DNA from: Cephalotus follicularis
Taxonomy: Eukaryota; Streptophyta; Magnoliopsida; Oxalidales; Cephalotaceae
Assembly (NCBI GenBank): GCA_001972305.1
Contig: BDDD01000045.1
Coordinates: 307,040 to 371,039 of the forward strand
Length of the DNA stretch: 64,000 nt
Direction: 5' to 3'
The notes below the pieces were generated by a model. It did no database searches and was not told the origin of the DNA. It was given only the letters and a program-made list of their open reading frames with translations. Position numbers and translations under genes: made by a program. Below are positions 46,601 through 58,582 of this stretch, piece after piece (within the stretch, counting starts at the first letter, position 1; each line of letters begins with the position of its first letter).

Positions 46601-46640
46601 ACCGTCCTCCGATGAGGGTGCCTGGGAACGGGGCGTGTCA
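43624..46640 (+). repeat. Left (5') LTR of the inner gypsy element
   Basis: Starts TGTAACGACCCGCATTAAT and ends GGAACGGGGCGTGTCA, immediately followed by the primer site. 3,017 bp. Open frames inside it are composition artefacts. Confidence 0.92.
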
Positions 46641-47960
46641 GCTTTTTGGTATCAGAGAAGACCGGTTTAGTTTCCTTGTGTTTTCTTTGGAGACTTTGGG
46701 GGATATGCATGCATTGCATTTCATGTAGTATACATGTTAGTAATGTCCTAACCTTGCGTGTGAAGGTAGATGGTGCCTCTGCGTCAGACTCGAGGAAGTG
46801 GCGTAGGTAGGGGATGAGGGGTCTCCCCAGCCAGAGGACGTGGTCAGGGTAGAGGAAGAGAGACCTCCCCACCACATGTGGATCAAGAACTGCCTCCTGT
46901 TGGACCTAGTGTGCAGGTTAACTCGGGAATGGTTGAACAAGAGACTGGACCAACTGTGGTAGTTGAGGTCTTGGCAGCGCAGTAAGCAGTGCAGGGACCT
47001 CCTCCGATAGGTACAGGTGGTCAGGCAGAGTGGATGCAGTTTGCTACGTTGATAGCACAAGCCTTGAGTGGTTCTTGACCTCAAGCTTTACCAGTGGACT
47101 ACAACCTTTGAGGGAACGGATGATCCAGCGGATGCTAAGGCATGGCTGAATCATCTTGAGATTCTTTTTGTACAGATGGGAGTTTTCGAAGACTCACGCA
47201 TTGGACTTGCTGTCTTCGTGGTAAGGAAGAATGCTCTTCATTGGTGGGAAGCTCTCCAAGCTAGGCATACCGATGCTGCTATGATCACTTGGGATGTTTT
47301 CAAGCGAGAGTTTCGTCAGTACTTCTTCCCGGCTACCTTCGTGAAGGGGAAGAGGAGAGAGTTTATGCATCTACGTCAGGGGAGTATGACCATGACCCAG
47401 TATGAATACCGCTTTATGGAGTTGTCTCATTTTGCTCCGACTCTGGTTGCAGACCAAGAGGAGAGATATGAGAAATTCTTGGAGGGGTTGAATCCCGAGG
47501 TTAGATAGACTGTGGCAGCAACCAATTGGACTGTCTTTGGAGATATGGTGGAATCTGCTAAGAGGGTTGAGCAGAGTATTATGGAGCAGAGGAATCGCGA
47601 GGAAAGGGGACAGAAGAGAGATGGACAACAGGCTGCTCAGGGGGAGGGTTCCTCCCGAGGACATGGGAAACGAAGGAAACGATACCCCAACCAGCAAGCT
47701 GAAGGAGGAAACCGGGGACAGGCCAGGTCTGATGGCCAGGGGACGTTTTCTTCGCAGTAGACGAGTCCTCCTACAGCCAGTGGTGCGTAGCAGAGCAGGC
47801 ACCAGAGTTCATCAGTTTCTCAACAGCCTCCTAAGTGCAGAAGTGTGGTCGCTTCCACTTTGGCAACTGCAAGACAGATACCCTTGAATGTTTCCAGTGT
47901 GACCAGGTTGGGCACATCAATAGGAATTGTCCACAAGCTCAGCAGACCACGACGACACCT
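46641..47960 (+). mobile_element. Inner gypsy: primer site and gag region
   Basis: The primer site is complementary to tRNA-iMet. Gag shows DDPADAKAWLNHLEILF, ALHWWEALQARH, FKREFRQYFFP and FMHLRQGSMTMTQYEYRF, then a basic segment and the zinc-knuckle region CFQCDQVGHINRNCP near 47890-47935. Confidence 0.88.
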
Positions 47961-48079
47961 GGATCAGCTGCTTCTAATAGACAACCTGCAGGATCCAGAG
48001 GTGGATCAACGGCTTCGCAAGTGGGATCATTCAGAGCTGGTGGAAGTCGTCAGCATGGTAGACCAGCGGCAACAACTAG

Positions 48080-49991
48080 AGTCTATGCTCTGAACAGAGA
48101 AGATGCTCTTGGATACGCGGACGTGGCTATAGGTAAGGTTCTTATCTTCGACAGAGGTGCCACAGTTTTGTTTGACATAGGAGCCTCTTTATCCTTTGTT
48201 GCCCATGCATTTTGCATACATGCATGTGGAGTGTTGAGTTCCTTGGACGAAGAGATCGCCATATCTGTTCCTACGGGGCAGAGCTACCATGTAGGACAAG
48301 TCTACAGAGGTTGTGATGTTGTGATCAAGGGACAGAGTTTTGTAGCCGACCTAATTCCCTTCAAGATTGAGGACTTTGATGCCATCCTGGGCATGGATTG
48401 GCTGGTAAGGCACCGGGCAGTGGTCGATTATTCGCGCAAGGTTGTTTCCTTTTACTTGCCCGACGAGTCAGGCATGGAACTAGTTTACGAGCAGCGCTCG
48501 TCACCTCCGAAGTTGATCTTGGCTGTGGTTGCACGTAAAGCTTTGGATAAAGGTGCGCAAGGATTCTTAGGACATGTGGTGGATACTCGGATGACTAAGC
48601 CATAGGTAGGGGACATACCCATGGCTTGTGAGTTTCCTGATGTCTTCCCCGACGAGTTACCAGGTCTTCCTCCAGGCAGGGAAATAGACTTTGAGATCGA
48701 GTTGATCCCTGGTGCGGCTCCTATATCCCTTGCTCCTTACCGTATGGCACCTGTAGAGTTGAAAGAACTAAAGGTACATTTGGAAGACTTGTTGGATAAA
48801 GGATTTATCCGACCCAATAGTTCTCCATGGGGTGCTTCTGTCCTGTTTGTGAAGAAGAAGGATGGAGCTATGCGTTTGTGTATCGACTACAGGCAACTCA
48901 ACAAGGTCACTGTGCATAACAAGTACCCATTGCCAAGGATTGATGACTTGTTTGATCAGTTACGAGACGCCTGTGTGCTCTCTAAGATAGATCTTTGGTC
49001 TGGATATCACCAGTTGAAGGTGAAGGAAGAGGATGTTTCGAAGACAGCCTTCAGATCTCATTATGGTCTCTATGAGTTCTCAGTTATGCCGTTTGGTTTA
49101 ACCAATGCACCGGCTGCTTTCATGGATTTGATGAATCGTGTGTTCCAACCCTTCTTGGGCACCTTTGTGGTGGTGTTCATAGACGATGTGATGGTATACT
49201 CGTGAAGTATGGCTGAGCATGAGGAGCACCTGAGGATTGTTTTGCAGACCTTGAGAAACCATGAGTTGTATGCTAAGCTCAGTAAGTGTGAGTTTTGGTT
49301 GGACAGGGTTGTGTTTTTGGGCCATGTGATCTCGGGCCAGGGTGTTGAAGTGGACCCGAGGAAGGTTGAAGTTGTGTTGGCCTGGGAGAGACCCAAGAGC
49401 GTACCTGAAGTGCGCAGTTTTCTTGGACTTGCTGGCTATTATCGGAGATTCGTGGAGGGATTCTCGACAATAGCGGCTCCTCTGTCAAAGCTGACAAGGA
49501 AGGATGTGAGGTTCGTTTGGTCAGAAGACTGTGAGAAGAGCTTCCAGACGCTGAAGGATAGGTTGACGTCAGCTCCGGTGTTAACGCTTCCTTCTCTGGG
49601 GGTTGATTTTGTGGTTTATAGTGATGCTTATTTGCATGGTCTTGGTTGTGTGTTGATGCAAGAAGGTAAGGTTATTGCCTATGATTCTCGGCAGTTGAAG
49701 GTTCATGAGCTCAATTACCCTACGCATGACTTGGAGTTGGCTACGGTGGTGTTTACTTTGAAGATATGGCGTCATTATCTGTATGGTGAAGTCTACCAGA
49801 TCTTTACTGACCACCAGAGTTTGAAGTATTTGTCTTCTCAACCACATTTGAACATGAGGCAGAGGAGATGGATCGAGCTCATCAAGGATTATGACTGTAC
49901 CATTGAGTATCATCCTGGTAAGGCCAACGTGGTTGCTGATGCGTTGAGCAGGAAGTCCTCCGCTTCCCAAGCTCATGTACAGTTGGTTTAA
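48080..49991 (+). mobile_element. Inner gypsy: protease, reverse transcriptase and RNase H
   Basis: Protease: LFDIGASLSFVAHAF (aspartic-protease site in altered form) and FDAILGMDWLVRH. Reverse transcriptase: [35 protein letters not shown], and the catalytic [12 protein letters not shown] near 49165-49200. RNase [17 protein letters not shown] to [15 protein letters not shown] at about 49610-49955. Confidence 0.9.
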
Positions 49992-51535
49992 TTGCCAATG
50001 TTGGAACAGTTGCGGTCTTTAAGGGCAGAGCTATCTGCCGGGGATAGTGGAGCAGTGTTGGCTTCTCTGCAAGTGAGGTCTGTTTGGGAAGAGCAGATCC
50101 GGGGATTGCAAGAGAAGGACTGGAGGTTGGCCAAGTTGATGAAACAAGTTAGAGAGGGTTCTCAGACTAACTTCCACATTAGGGGTGACAGTGCTCTGAT
50201 GTTTGGGGAGAGGATATGTATGCCACATGTCGAGACGATCAAGCAGGAGATCTTGGACGAAGCTCATCGTTCTCCTTGGTCAATGCATCCTGGGAGTACC
50301 AAGATGTATCGCGACCTAAGGAAATCTTTTTGGTGGCGGGGCATGAAACGTGAGATTGCCATGTTTGTGGCAAAGTGCTTGACGTGCCAGCAGGTGAAGG
50401 CTGAGCGACAGAAGCCTACGGGTCTTCTTCAACCGCTTCCTATTCCAGTGTGGAAATGGGACAACATATCGATGGACTTTGTCATTGGTTTTTCTAGGAC
50501 GAGGAGTAAGCATGATGCTATCTGGGTGATAATAGATCGTTTGACCAAGTCTACTAACTTCATACCCATAAGGAAGGACTTCAGTTTGGACAACTTAGCT
50601 CGGTTGTATGTGGACGGTGTGATCAGGTTACATGGGATCCCCCGCAGCATTGTTTCGGATAGAGACCCGAGGTTCACATCAAGATTCTGGCAGAGCTTGC
50701 AGAGGACGTTGGGTACAGAGTTGTGACTCAATACGGCGTACCATCCTCAGACCGATGGGCAGTCTGAGCGTGCTATCCAGATTCTTGAGGACACGTTGAG
50801 AGCCTGTGTCATGGATTTTCGAGGAAGTTGGGATGACCATTTGACTTTGATCGAGTTCACCTACAACAACAGCTTTCAGGAGAGCATTGGTATGGCTCCT
50901 TATGAGGAGTTGTATGGCAGACGTTTTCGAACTCCTTTTTGTTGCAATGAGGTGGGAGAACGCCAATTGTTAGGACCAGAGTTGGTCAGGGACGCAGCAG
51001 AGAAGGTGAAGGTGATCCGAGATTGTTTGCGGGCGGCCTAGAGTAGGCAGAAGAGCTACGTAGACAAGAATGGTAAGGACTTGGAATTCTCTATGGCTGA
51101 CAAGGTTTTCCTCAGGGTATCACCTTACACGGGGATTGTTCGTTTTGGCAAGCGTGGGGCCCAAGGTACATAGGTCCCTTTGAGGTTGTGCAAAGGATAG
51201 GGCCAGTGGCTTATCGTCTGGCGTTACCTGAGGGGATGGCCAGGGTACATGATGTGTTTCACGTATCTGTGCTGAGGAAATACGTTGCTGATCCTTCCCA
51301 TGTGTTGACCGAGCCAGCGGTGTTGGCCGGGGAGGATTTACCAGTGTTGGCTTATGAGGAAACCCCAGAGCAGATCTTAGACCGAAGAGAACAGGTTTTG
51401 AGGAACAAGACCATTCCCTTGATGAAGATCTTGTGGAGAAACCATGTAGCAGAAGAGGCTACCTGGCAACGTGAGGACCAGATCAGGGAACGTTACCCGG
51501 ACTTATTCCCTGGACCAGAGCTGGAATTTTGAGGA
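49992..51535 (+). mobile_element. Inner gypsy: integrase and chromodomain
   Basis: Zinc-binding segment with [20 protein letters not shown], core [13 protein letters not shown] and [15 protein letters not shown]-terminal VHDVFHVSVLRKYVADPSHV, then a chromodomain-like end (YEETPEQILDRREQVLRN, ATWQREDQIRERYPDLF) typical of Tekay/Del-type chromoviruses. Confidence 0.9.
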
Positions 51536-51559
51536 CAAAATTCCTTAAGAGGGAGAGGA

Positions 51560-53930
51560 TGTAACGGCCCGCATTAATTTTGGGTAAATTGATGTTTGGG
51601 CCTGGGGGAATTTTTTTTTTCTTTTCTCCTTGGTTGTGGTTAGCTTGGGCCTTTCTCTTCTTGGATGGTATTACCTTGGTTTGGGCTTGGTGGAGGCCCA
51701 AGGTTATATGATGGATTAAGAGATAATAGTTGTTTAGATGGTGTTGGGATATGTGCAAAGCTTGCTTAGGAAGCTTGATAGTTGACTTCGGCAGATATCA
51801 TATCCATCTTTTCACGCCAGAGGAAGCATTTGGGAGAGTGGGCTTTCATCTTTCATCTTTCTTCTTCATCTTCTTCTGAAGCTTTGAGCGCTGTTTGAGG
51901 TTAGGACTTTCTTTCACCTGTCTACGTGTCTAGCAGGTCAGTGTCCTCCTCAGTACGTTTTGGTGCGTCGCATGGTTGGTGCAGGCACGATCTTTGAGGC
52001 CGAGGTAGAGCTTCGCCTTGGTTTTCATGGATGTATGTGGTTCATGGATAGCTTCAGTGATGTTGTTCATGGTAGCTAAGCGTTGTTGTGTGTTGGTCTT
52101 ACAGAGGAAGATCTAGGCATGGAAGGAAGCTAGCTGAGGAAGCTACTGATACTAGTGAGTGAGATGTTCTTCTTTCTATCAATTGATAACTGAGAGTTTA
52201 TTGTTTATATACCCTTCCATGATATTATTTTGTTTTACTAAGACTTCTTCTCCTGTCATCTTGTTGATATTGCATGTGAATACTTTGTTTACGAGCTGAG
52301 GGCTCAATGCCTGGGTTGAACTTGTTGTTTCCCCTTTCTGTTTAAGTATTCATGCTTTATTTGATATCATGTGTTGTTGTCCTCGGGTACTGGTTACTGG
52401 GTGCTGGTTACTTGGTTATGTATGAGATTGCCGGCACGAGATGGTCTAAGTGGTGATACACTTACCTCTGAGCCGAGGTTCTCCTCTGATATCTCGTCAA
52501 GGGTGGAGTTGAGCGGTGATTCACGGGCCCCTTGGACGATACTAATGCTATGTGATTGCCGACGAGGTACCTTCTCGATCGAGGTTCACCTGGTGTAGTG
52601 CTGAGCTCGTGATTGTCGACGGGGGTGGGCTTGCGTAGCCCCTCGATCGAGGTTCATGTAGTGAGGTGCGCCAACGTATGATTTGCCGGGGGAGGAGAGC
52701 TTGCGTAGCCCTTCTACCGATGTTCATGCGGTGCTCTGGAAGTGGGTATCTATATGCGTATATGAGGGATGTGTTCAGTCCTGTAGCCCATGACCGCGTT
52801 GCATGTATATGATTCTTTGATGTTGTGCGTCCTTGGCGTTTTGCCCGGGACCGTGTATATAAAATTCTCTTGTTTTATATACTTGTTGTTTGAGCTGTTT
52901 TCCTAGCCCTGTCATTGTTTTTGCTAAGTGTTTGGGTGTGCAGGGACGACATATGAGTTCGGGGGTTGTTTGACCCTGGGCAGAGGAGCAGGTCTCCCCA
53001 GCCCTGGCCTTGGTGAAACTTCAGTGTTTCTCCGTGGGCCCTTTTGTGCGTGGTACCTCTGCTGAGATGCCGGGGGAGGGGTGGCTATGTTCATGTTTGG
53101 TCAAACCTTAGGTTGACTTCGCAGCTCAGGTTGGTGGACCCTAAGCTGGAGTCTGGTGGCGTCCCCGGGTGTTGTCCCTGGGTATACCATAGACGTTATG
53201 TGGGAGTTAGCAGTTTTCTTTAGTTTTGCCCGTCCTCCAGACCTCGGACCAGCTCGGTCCCTGGAGATGTTTTGGTGGGTGTCCCCCAGTGGATCCCCTG
53301 GGTACCTGGCCGGGGTGACATTTCATCTCCGTTGTGTAGTTTGAGCGTTGGTGGGACCTCGGGTAGTGGTCCCAATGCTTGGCGTTTGTCCCCGGGCCCT
53401 TGTGTTGATCCCAAGCTTAGCCTTTGTTAAGTGTTGTCGTTTTCTTGTGCCCGGGCATATCCTTGTTTGTATGGGTCATGCCAGGGGAGGTCGTCCAATG
53501 AGGACATACCCGAGGATGGCTCGTCCTGGGAAGGCATGTCTTAGGATAGGGCGCAGGCCTGGCCCGTGTTACATCTTGTTGTGTTTGTTGTGCGTGTTCC
53601 CTTTAGTTAAACGGTGTGTTTGCTAAGTGGGTGTTGTGCGCGCTTCCTTTAGTTAAACCGTGAGTTATGGGAATAGTTTAAGTAAGGGTTATTTTATGGT
53701 TTTACCCTTCCTTCCTTGTTCCTTCCTGCTGGGCATATACTTGTTTATATGCCTTGGGTGCGTTTGGCCTGGGGAGCGCGGCTCTCCTCGGCAGCTCATT
53801 TTTAACGCCTGCCCTGGCCTTAGTGTTAGCCTTTGTTGTTTGTTAGTGTTTAGTTAGGGATCCAGGTGAGGTATCCTTCCACCTAACATGGCCATCCTCG
53901 GGCAGGGGTGCCCTGGAACGGGGCGTGTCA
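51560..53930 (+). repeat. Right (3') LTR of the inner gypsy element
   Basis: Starts TGTAACGGCCCGCATTAAT right after the polypurine tract and ends GGAACGGGGCGTGTCA. 2,371 bp, shorter than its partner. Confidence 0.92.
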
Positions 53931-55817
53931 TGCATTGCTGACAAAACCTTGCTGTGTGATCCGACCCCATCTGATCGCTTCGATGCATCACCTGTACTTG
54001 CCTCTAGTTGTTGTGCCCATTTCGAGAATGGGTCATCCAAACACAGCTATGTAGGCAATACTATATGCAATGAAGTGAACATGTATAACAGATATATGCA
54101 TGGTATGCGAAATGCATGAATGCCAATTGTGGACAACGTTATTACATCAACCGTCCCTAGCGGTGACATAATTGACGAGTCCTGATCAAAGAATCATCAA
54201 CCACACCCTAGATCTATAGACATTCCATAACATTCATAATCATCTAGGGATACATATAACCACAAAGTATGAGTAAATAGTACTTCCATCCTTGTATGCA
54301 CTCTCGGTGTCGTAGGTAGTGGAGTCAACAAGCATAAGCACTCCTCGGCCTCTTTGGCTCGAGGTAACATCACCATCGTCTACGCACTATTTGTGATGTA
54401 GTTGATGGAGTCGAGATAAAACTGGCCTGGTCAACCCTCCCCTTAATGTTGTCTCTTTAGGATGGAAGCATACTGGGCACTCGGGGTCGATCTAGTTAAC
54501 CTTCCCCTTAATGCTAGTCTCTTTAGGACGGAAGCATACTGGGCACGCGAGGTTATTATGAAGTCGACCCGATTAACCCTTCCCTTAATGCTAGTATCTT
54601 TAGGACATGAGCATATTGGGTACTCGGGGTTTATATGAAGTCGGCCTGATTAACCCTCCCCTTAATGCTAGTCTCTTTAGGACAGGAGCATACTGGATAC
54701 TCAAGGTTTATATGAAGTAGGCCTGATTAACCCTCCCCTTAATGCTAGTCAATTTAGGACAGGAGCATACTGGGTATGCGGGGTTATTCAAAGTATCTCT
54801 CCAAGGCTCAACAATGTAGAGCATAATCTGAGACCCTATAGGTCTTTAACTATAAAACTCTTTGGAAGGTTGGTATTGAAGACCATTTGTAGATAAGAGG
54901 ATTCAGGGTTGAAAACAGTGCGTTTTACTGGAAATAGGGCGCTAAGCACCGAGGTATGACTTCGATCTTTGAGCTCTGACCTCAACCTTCAAGCTCTGAT
55001 GTCTAAATTTGAGTTTTGAGCTTTGACCTCTACCTCTGGGGTCTACCTTCTAGCTTCGATGTCTGACTTCAAGATTTGGAGCTCTGCCTTTGAGCTCTGA
55101 CCTCTACCTCTGAGGTCTACCTTCAAGTACCAAGGTGTGGCTTCAAGCTTGGAGCTCTGCCTTTGAGCTCTGACCTTTACCTCTGAGGTCTGCCTTCAAG
55201 TACTGAGGTCTGAATTCGAGCTTTGAGCCTGACCTCCACCTCTGAGGTCTGCCTTCAAGTACTGAGGTCTGGCTTCGAGGTTGGAGCTCTGCCTTCAACT
55301 ACCCAAGCTCTACAGTAGATAATTTCTCTAGACGTCGACTGTTATCTCTTCAGCAAAGTGCCAATGCTCTAATCGAAGGAGTCGACGGTTTGCGGCCTTT
55401 GCAGAACATCGAAAACGACTGATAACAAGTGCAGTTCAACCCAAACCATTTAAATCGGTTTAAAGACTGATCCAAAGGAAGCTGTAAGTTCCAATGGTCG
55501 ATTATCAGTCGAAACCACTTTAGATTTAAGGTCCATACTCATGGATCCGAAATCGACGGAGAGAAGAAATTGGGTCTAACCTCAAAATCTCCATTCTCTC
55601 ATAGATTTCTATCTCAAATCGATTCAACCTCTAACAACCATCCTAACACTCTCATCTGTCCCTGATCTATCAGTTCACAACAATACAATTCATTCAAGGC
55701 AGTTATATGCATGAATTCAAAGTATATATGTAGAACCTACCTTAAAAACAGTTGAGATGCAGATCTAGAAGAACTAGCGGTTGAATCATCGATCTGATCC
55801 CTCCTTCAGGTTCTATA

Positions 55818-58270
55818 TGATGGAATCGGATAAACCGACTCCGGCGCCAAAATGGACATAGGGTATAAGAGTGTAGAATAAAATTTTTAACAAACAAACA
55901 TGCAGCGGAAGAGCACCCTATATATCTAAAACAAGTCCATACAGGCACGACCACAGATCCCATGGATCACCACAACATCAACAGAATTGAATAAGTGTCA
56001 CCATTGCAAACAATGGTGACACATAACCATGGCATAAGCAAGAAGGACCAAGAATTTATACCAGTGGGTGTTGGCTCCTTCGTTCTTTGCCGGTACAAGC
56101 TTGAGTAGAATCCCTTTGATCTTCTCCAAGCTTCAGGAACACCAAGAAATCCAACCAGCGAAATCAAAGTGCTTGAACTCACTCTCTCTCTCACTTAGCT
56201 TAGAAAAAGGAGTATTGATTATGACCAATGAAGTCAATAATCAATCCACCCTAGATAAGCCTTTGCTTGGTGTATACCAGATAAAGAATCACTCACAATC
56301 TACAGAGGAATTCGAGTTCTCAATTGCCCAGCAAAAACTCAAGCCTTTTCCACACTTTTATTTCTCTGCAGAAATTCCTTTTAACTAGCCTATTTTTCTC
56401 TCTCCCAATCTCCCATTTACTTAGGATCATGGCCTTCACTCCGTGATTCAAGATATAAGCAGCTGTATCTAGGGCATAACCCCAGAGATAGGTAGGAAGG
56501 TCAGCAAAAGACATCATCGATCGAACCATGTCTAACAAAGTCCGATTCCTCCTTTCGGACACACCATTATGCTGTGGTGTTCCAGGAGGAGTCCACTGAG
56601 ATAGAATTCCGTTATCTCTAAGATAACCTAGGAACTCAGCTAACAGGTATTCTCCACATCGGTCCGACCGAAGTATTTTAATGGATTTACCTATTTGCTT
56701 TTCTACTTCAAGTCTGAACTCCTTAAATTTCTCAGAGGATTCTGACTTGTGGTTCATCAGATACACATAACCATACCTAGATAAATCGTCGGTAAAGGTT
56801 ATGAAGTAAACATAACCACCTCGCGCACTGACTGACATAGGACCACATACGTCAGTATGGACTAAGCCCAGTAAGTCCATAGCCCTTTCTCCTTGACCAG
56901 AGAAGGGTGATTTAGTCATCTTTCCAAATAAACAGGATTCACAGGTTGGATAGGACTCTAAGTCTTGGATATCAAGGAGATCATCCTTAACCAACTGTGA
57001 TAGTCTTGCATCACTAAGATGACCTAGTCTACAATGCCAGGTATAGGTTTTATTTAACTCAGTTTCTCTTTGTCTTTTCTTGTTGTTACTTTGTTCAATG
57101 GACAAGCTATTTGATTGTGAAGTATTTAAGACATATAATCCATTGTCGATAATACCATTACCAACAAAAACATTGTTAGAATATATAAGACATCCAATGT
57201 CTTGGAACCTAAGCTCCAAGCCCAAACTACATAAGTAAGAAACACTCACAATGTTCTGAACAATATTCATAACATAATAACAAGGATCCAATGTCAAAAC
57301 AAAATTATTACACAAACTTTTATCAAAAACACAACCAGCTTGAGCAATGATCCTAGATCCATCGCCAAGCCTCAAGTCTAGGTCTCCAGCTCCAAGCTTT
57401 CTAACTTTTCTTAGTCCCTGCAATGAATTGCAAAGATTAGTTCCACATCCAGTATCTAATACCCATGAAGAACTGCTATTCAAAGCAAGGTTAAGTTCAA
57501 TCATGAACATACCTGATGTACTCGCACCATGCGGGTTATCAGCAGAGACAGCAGCAATAGCAACACGACAATCCTTTTTCCAGTGCCCGGTCTTACCGCA
57601 CTGGAAACAAGCACCTTCAACAGCTAACTTCTTCATCCGATCTTTGGCAACACCCCCACTAGCTCCAGGCTTCCCCTTCTTCTTCTTTTGCTTCTTCTTA
57701 CCCTTGCCTTTTGTGTTGACAGGCATGAGCACGCCCTTCCCTTTACAGGAAGATGAGGCACTGCCCTTTTCTTGGGCAGACCTAGAAGAAGGAAGAAGTA
57801 AGGAGTGGGTCTTTGACTTCCCAGAGTCAATATCGGCCTCAGCCGTCCTCAACATAGCAACCAGCTCAGATAGAGTTACCTCTATCTTGTTCATGTGAAA
57901 ATTCACCAAAAACTATGAGAACGACTTAGGAAGGGACGTCAAAATAAGATCTACATAAAGATCATGGTCCATGACAAATCCTAATTGAGCCAGCTGCTCA
58001 ATCATGTCTATCATCTTCAATCCATGCTCATGGACTGAAGCTCCCTCTTGCATCTGAGCCTTAAAGAGTTTGCGAGACCAACCTTATGTCAGGGCATCAC
58101 TAGTATAAGTAGGTAATAATTAAACTACTTCAATTATGAGATAAAATACAAGTGATATAGCCATAACAAAATTAGCACGTATCATATATATAAGAATAAG
58201 ATTGTTCCATACATGGCAAGATATAATATGACAACCCATCTAATGGCTTGTCGGGTCACTATATCTAACA
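55818..58270 (-). mobile_element. Truncated Ty1/copia element, TSD CTATA
   Basis: CTATA flanks both sides (55813-55817 and 58271-58275), and the ends are TGATGGAATCGG and TATATCTAACA. From the right: LTR start, gag, CCHC zinc knuckle (CFQCGKTGHWKKDC, about 57568-57609), protease (SSSSWVLDTGCGTNLC), pre-integrase (TWHCRLGHLSDARL), integrase core (VHTDVCGPM, FTDDLSRYGYVYL, PPGTPQHNGVSERRNRTLLD), then the opposite LTR end (55818-56440). Reverse transcriptase and RNase H are not seen, and each LTR is represented by only one part. A 529-codon frame covers most of gag to integrase, so it is fairly well preserved there but defective as a whole. Its LTR is related to 4615-5260. Confidence 0.9.
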
Positions 58271-58582
58271 CTATACTCTGCCACGAGTTCAACAACCCCT
58301 TCCTTGCTCTAATCCTAGCTTTCTCTCTCTAACTCACCCTCCCACCGTCTCTCTCTAGAACATGAGGTGTTGAAATGAAAAAATGAGAATAGAAAGGGTC
58401 GTACTGTCTATATATAGACTTTCTATGGGTGAAAAACCCAAAACTTACCCTAGGTTCATTTGAACTCACACGATCCAGAAACAACCATAAAATGAAAATA
58501 TGACAGTATCATATACGTGCCATGTCATTATACAATATCGTATATTACAACAATACATATAAAACTCGAGGCTTACATTAGT

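Larger units (their letters stand above)
43624..53930 (+). mobile_element. Ty3/gypsy chromovirus (Tekay-like), inner element, TSD TGCAC/TGCAT
   Basis: A + strand element: left LTR 43624-46640, primer site TGGTATCAGAG (46647-46657), gag, protease, reverse transcriptase, RNase H, integrase, chromodomain, polypurine tract GAGGGAGAGGA (about 51549-51559), right LTR 51560-53930. The flanks TGCAC (43619-43623) and TGCAT (53931-53935) are the target duplication with one base changed. The LTRs are very similar by eye (about 2 differences in the first 90 bases), and the right one is about 650 bp shorter. The element is younger than its host, perhaps one to two million years. All parts are recognisable, but the coding region has several breaks. 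Confidence 0.93.
31785..58577 (-). mobile_element. Ty3/gypsy chromovirus (Tekay-like), outer element of the nest, TSD TTAGT
   Basis: A minus-strand gypsy element with long LTRs. The left LTR is 31785-34287, and the right LTR starts at 43345 and ends at 58577, split by two younger insertions. TTAGT flanks both ends (31780-31784, 58578-58582). Internal order from the right: tRNA-iMet primer-site complement (CTCTGATACCA near 43328), gag with zinc knuckle, protease, reverse transcriptase, RNase H, integrase, chromodomain, then a polypurine-tract complement at 34288. It holds four later insertions. The LTRs differ at roughly one base in ten by eye, suggesting a few million years. It is broken in many places. 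Confidence 0.92.
43345..58577 (-). repeat. Right (5') LTR of the outer gypsy, split by two insertions
   Basis: Pieces at 43345-43623, 53931-55817 and 58271-58577 follow the left LTR in the same order, starting TGTCATGCCCCGAATC and ending GAGGCTTACA. The first gap is a gypsy element (43624-53930) and the second a copia element (55818-58270). Confidence 0.9.

Noticed and set aside
46647-46657. tRNA-like sequence TGGTATCAGAG
   Set aside because: This is a retrotransposon primer-binding site complementary to tRNA-iMet, not a tRNA gene; the same holds for the complements near 17613 and 43328.
44447-46875. Several open frames of 75-160 codons
   Set aside because: They fall inside the left LTR of the inner gypsy element (and its first internal bases); partly repeated in the right LTR, with no protein family.
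56320-57909. 529-codon frame as a domesticated host gene
   Set aside because: It runs from gag to integrase within a copia element with clear ends and target duplication, and its start and end cross element parts; there is no sign of host use.
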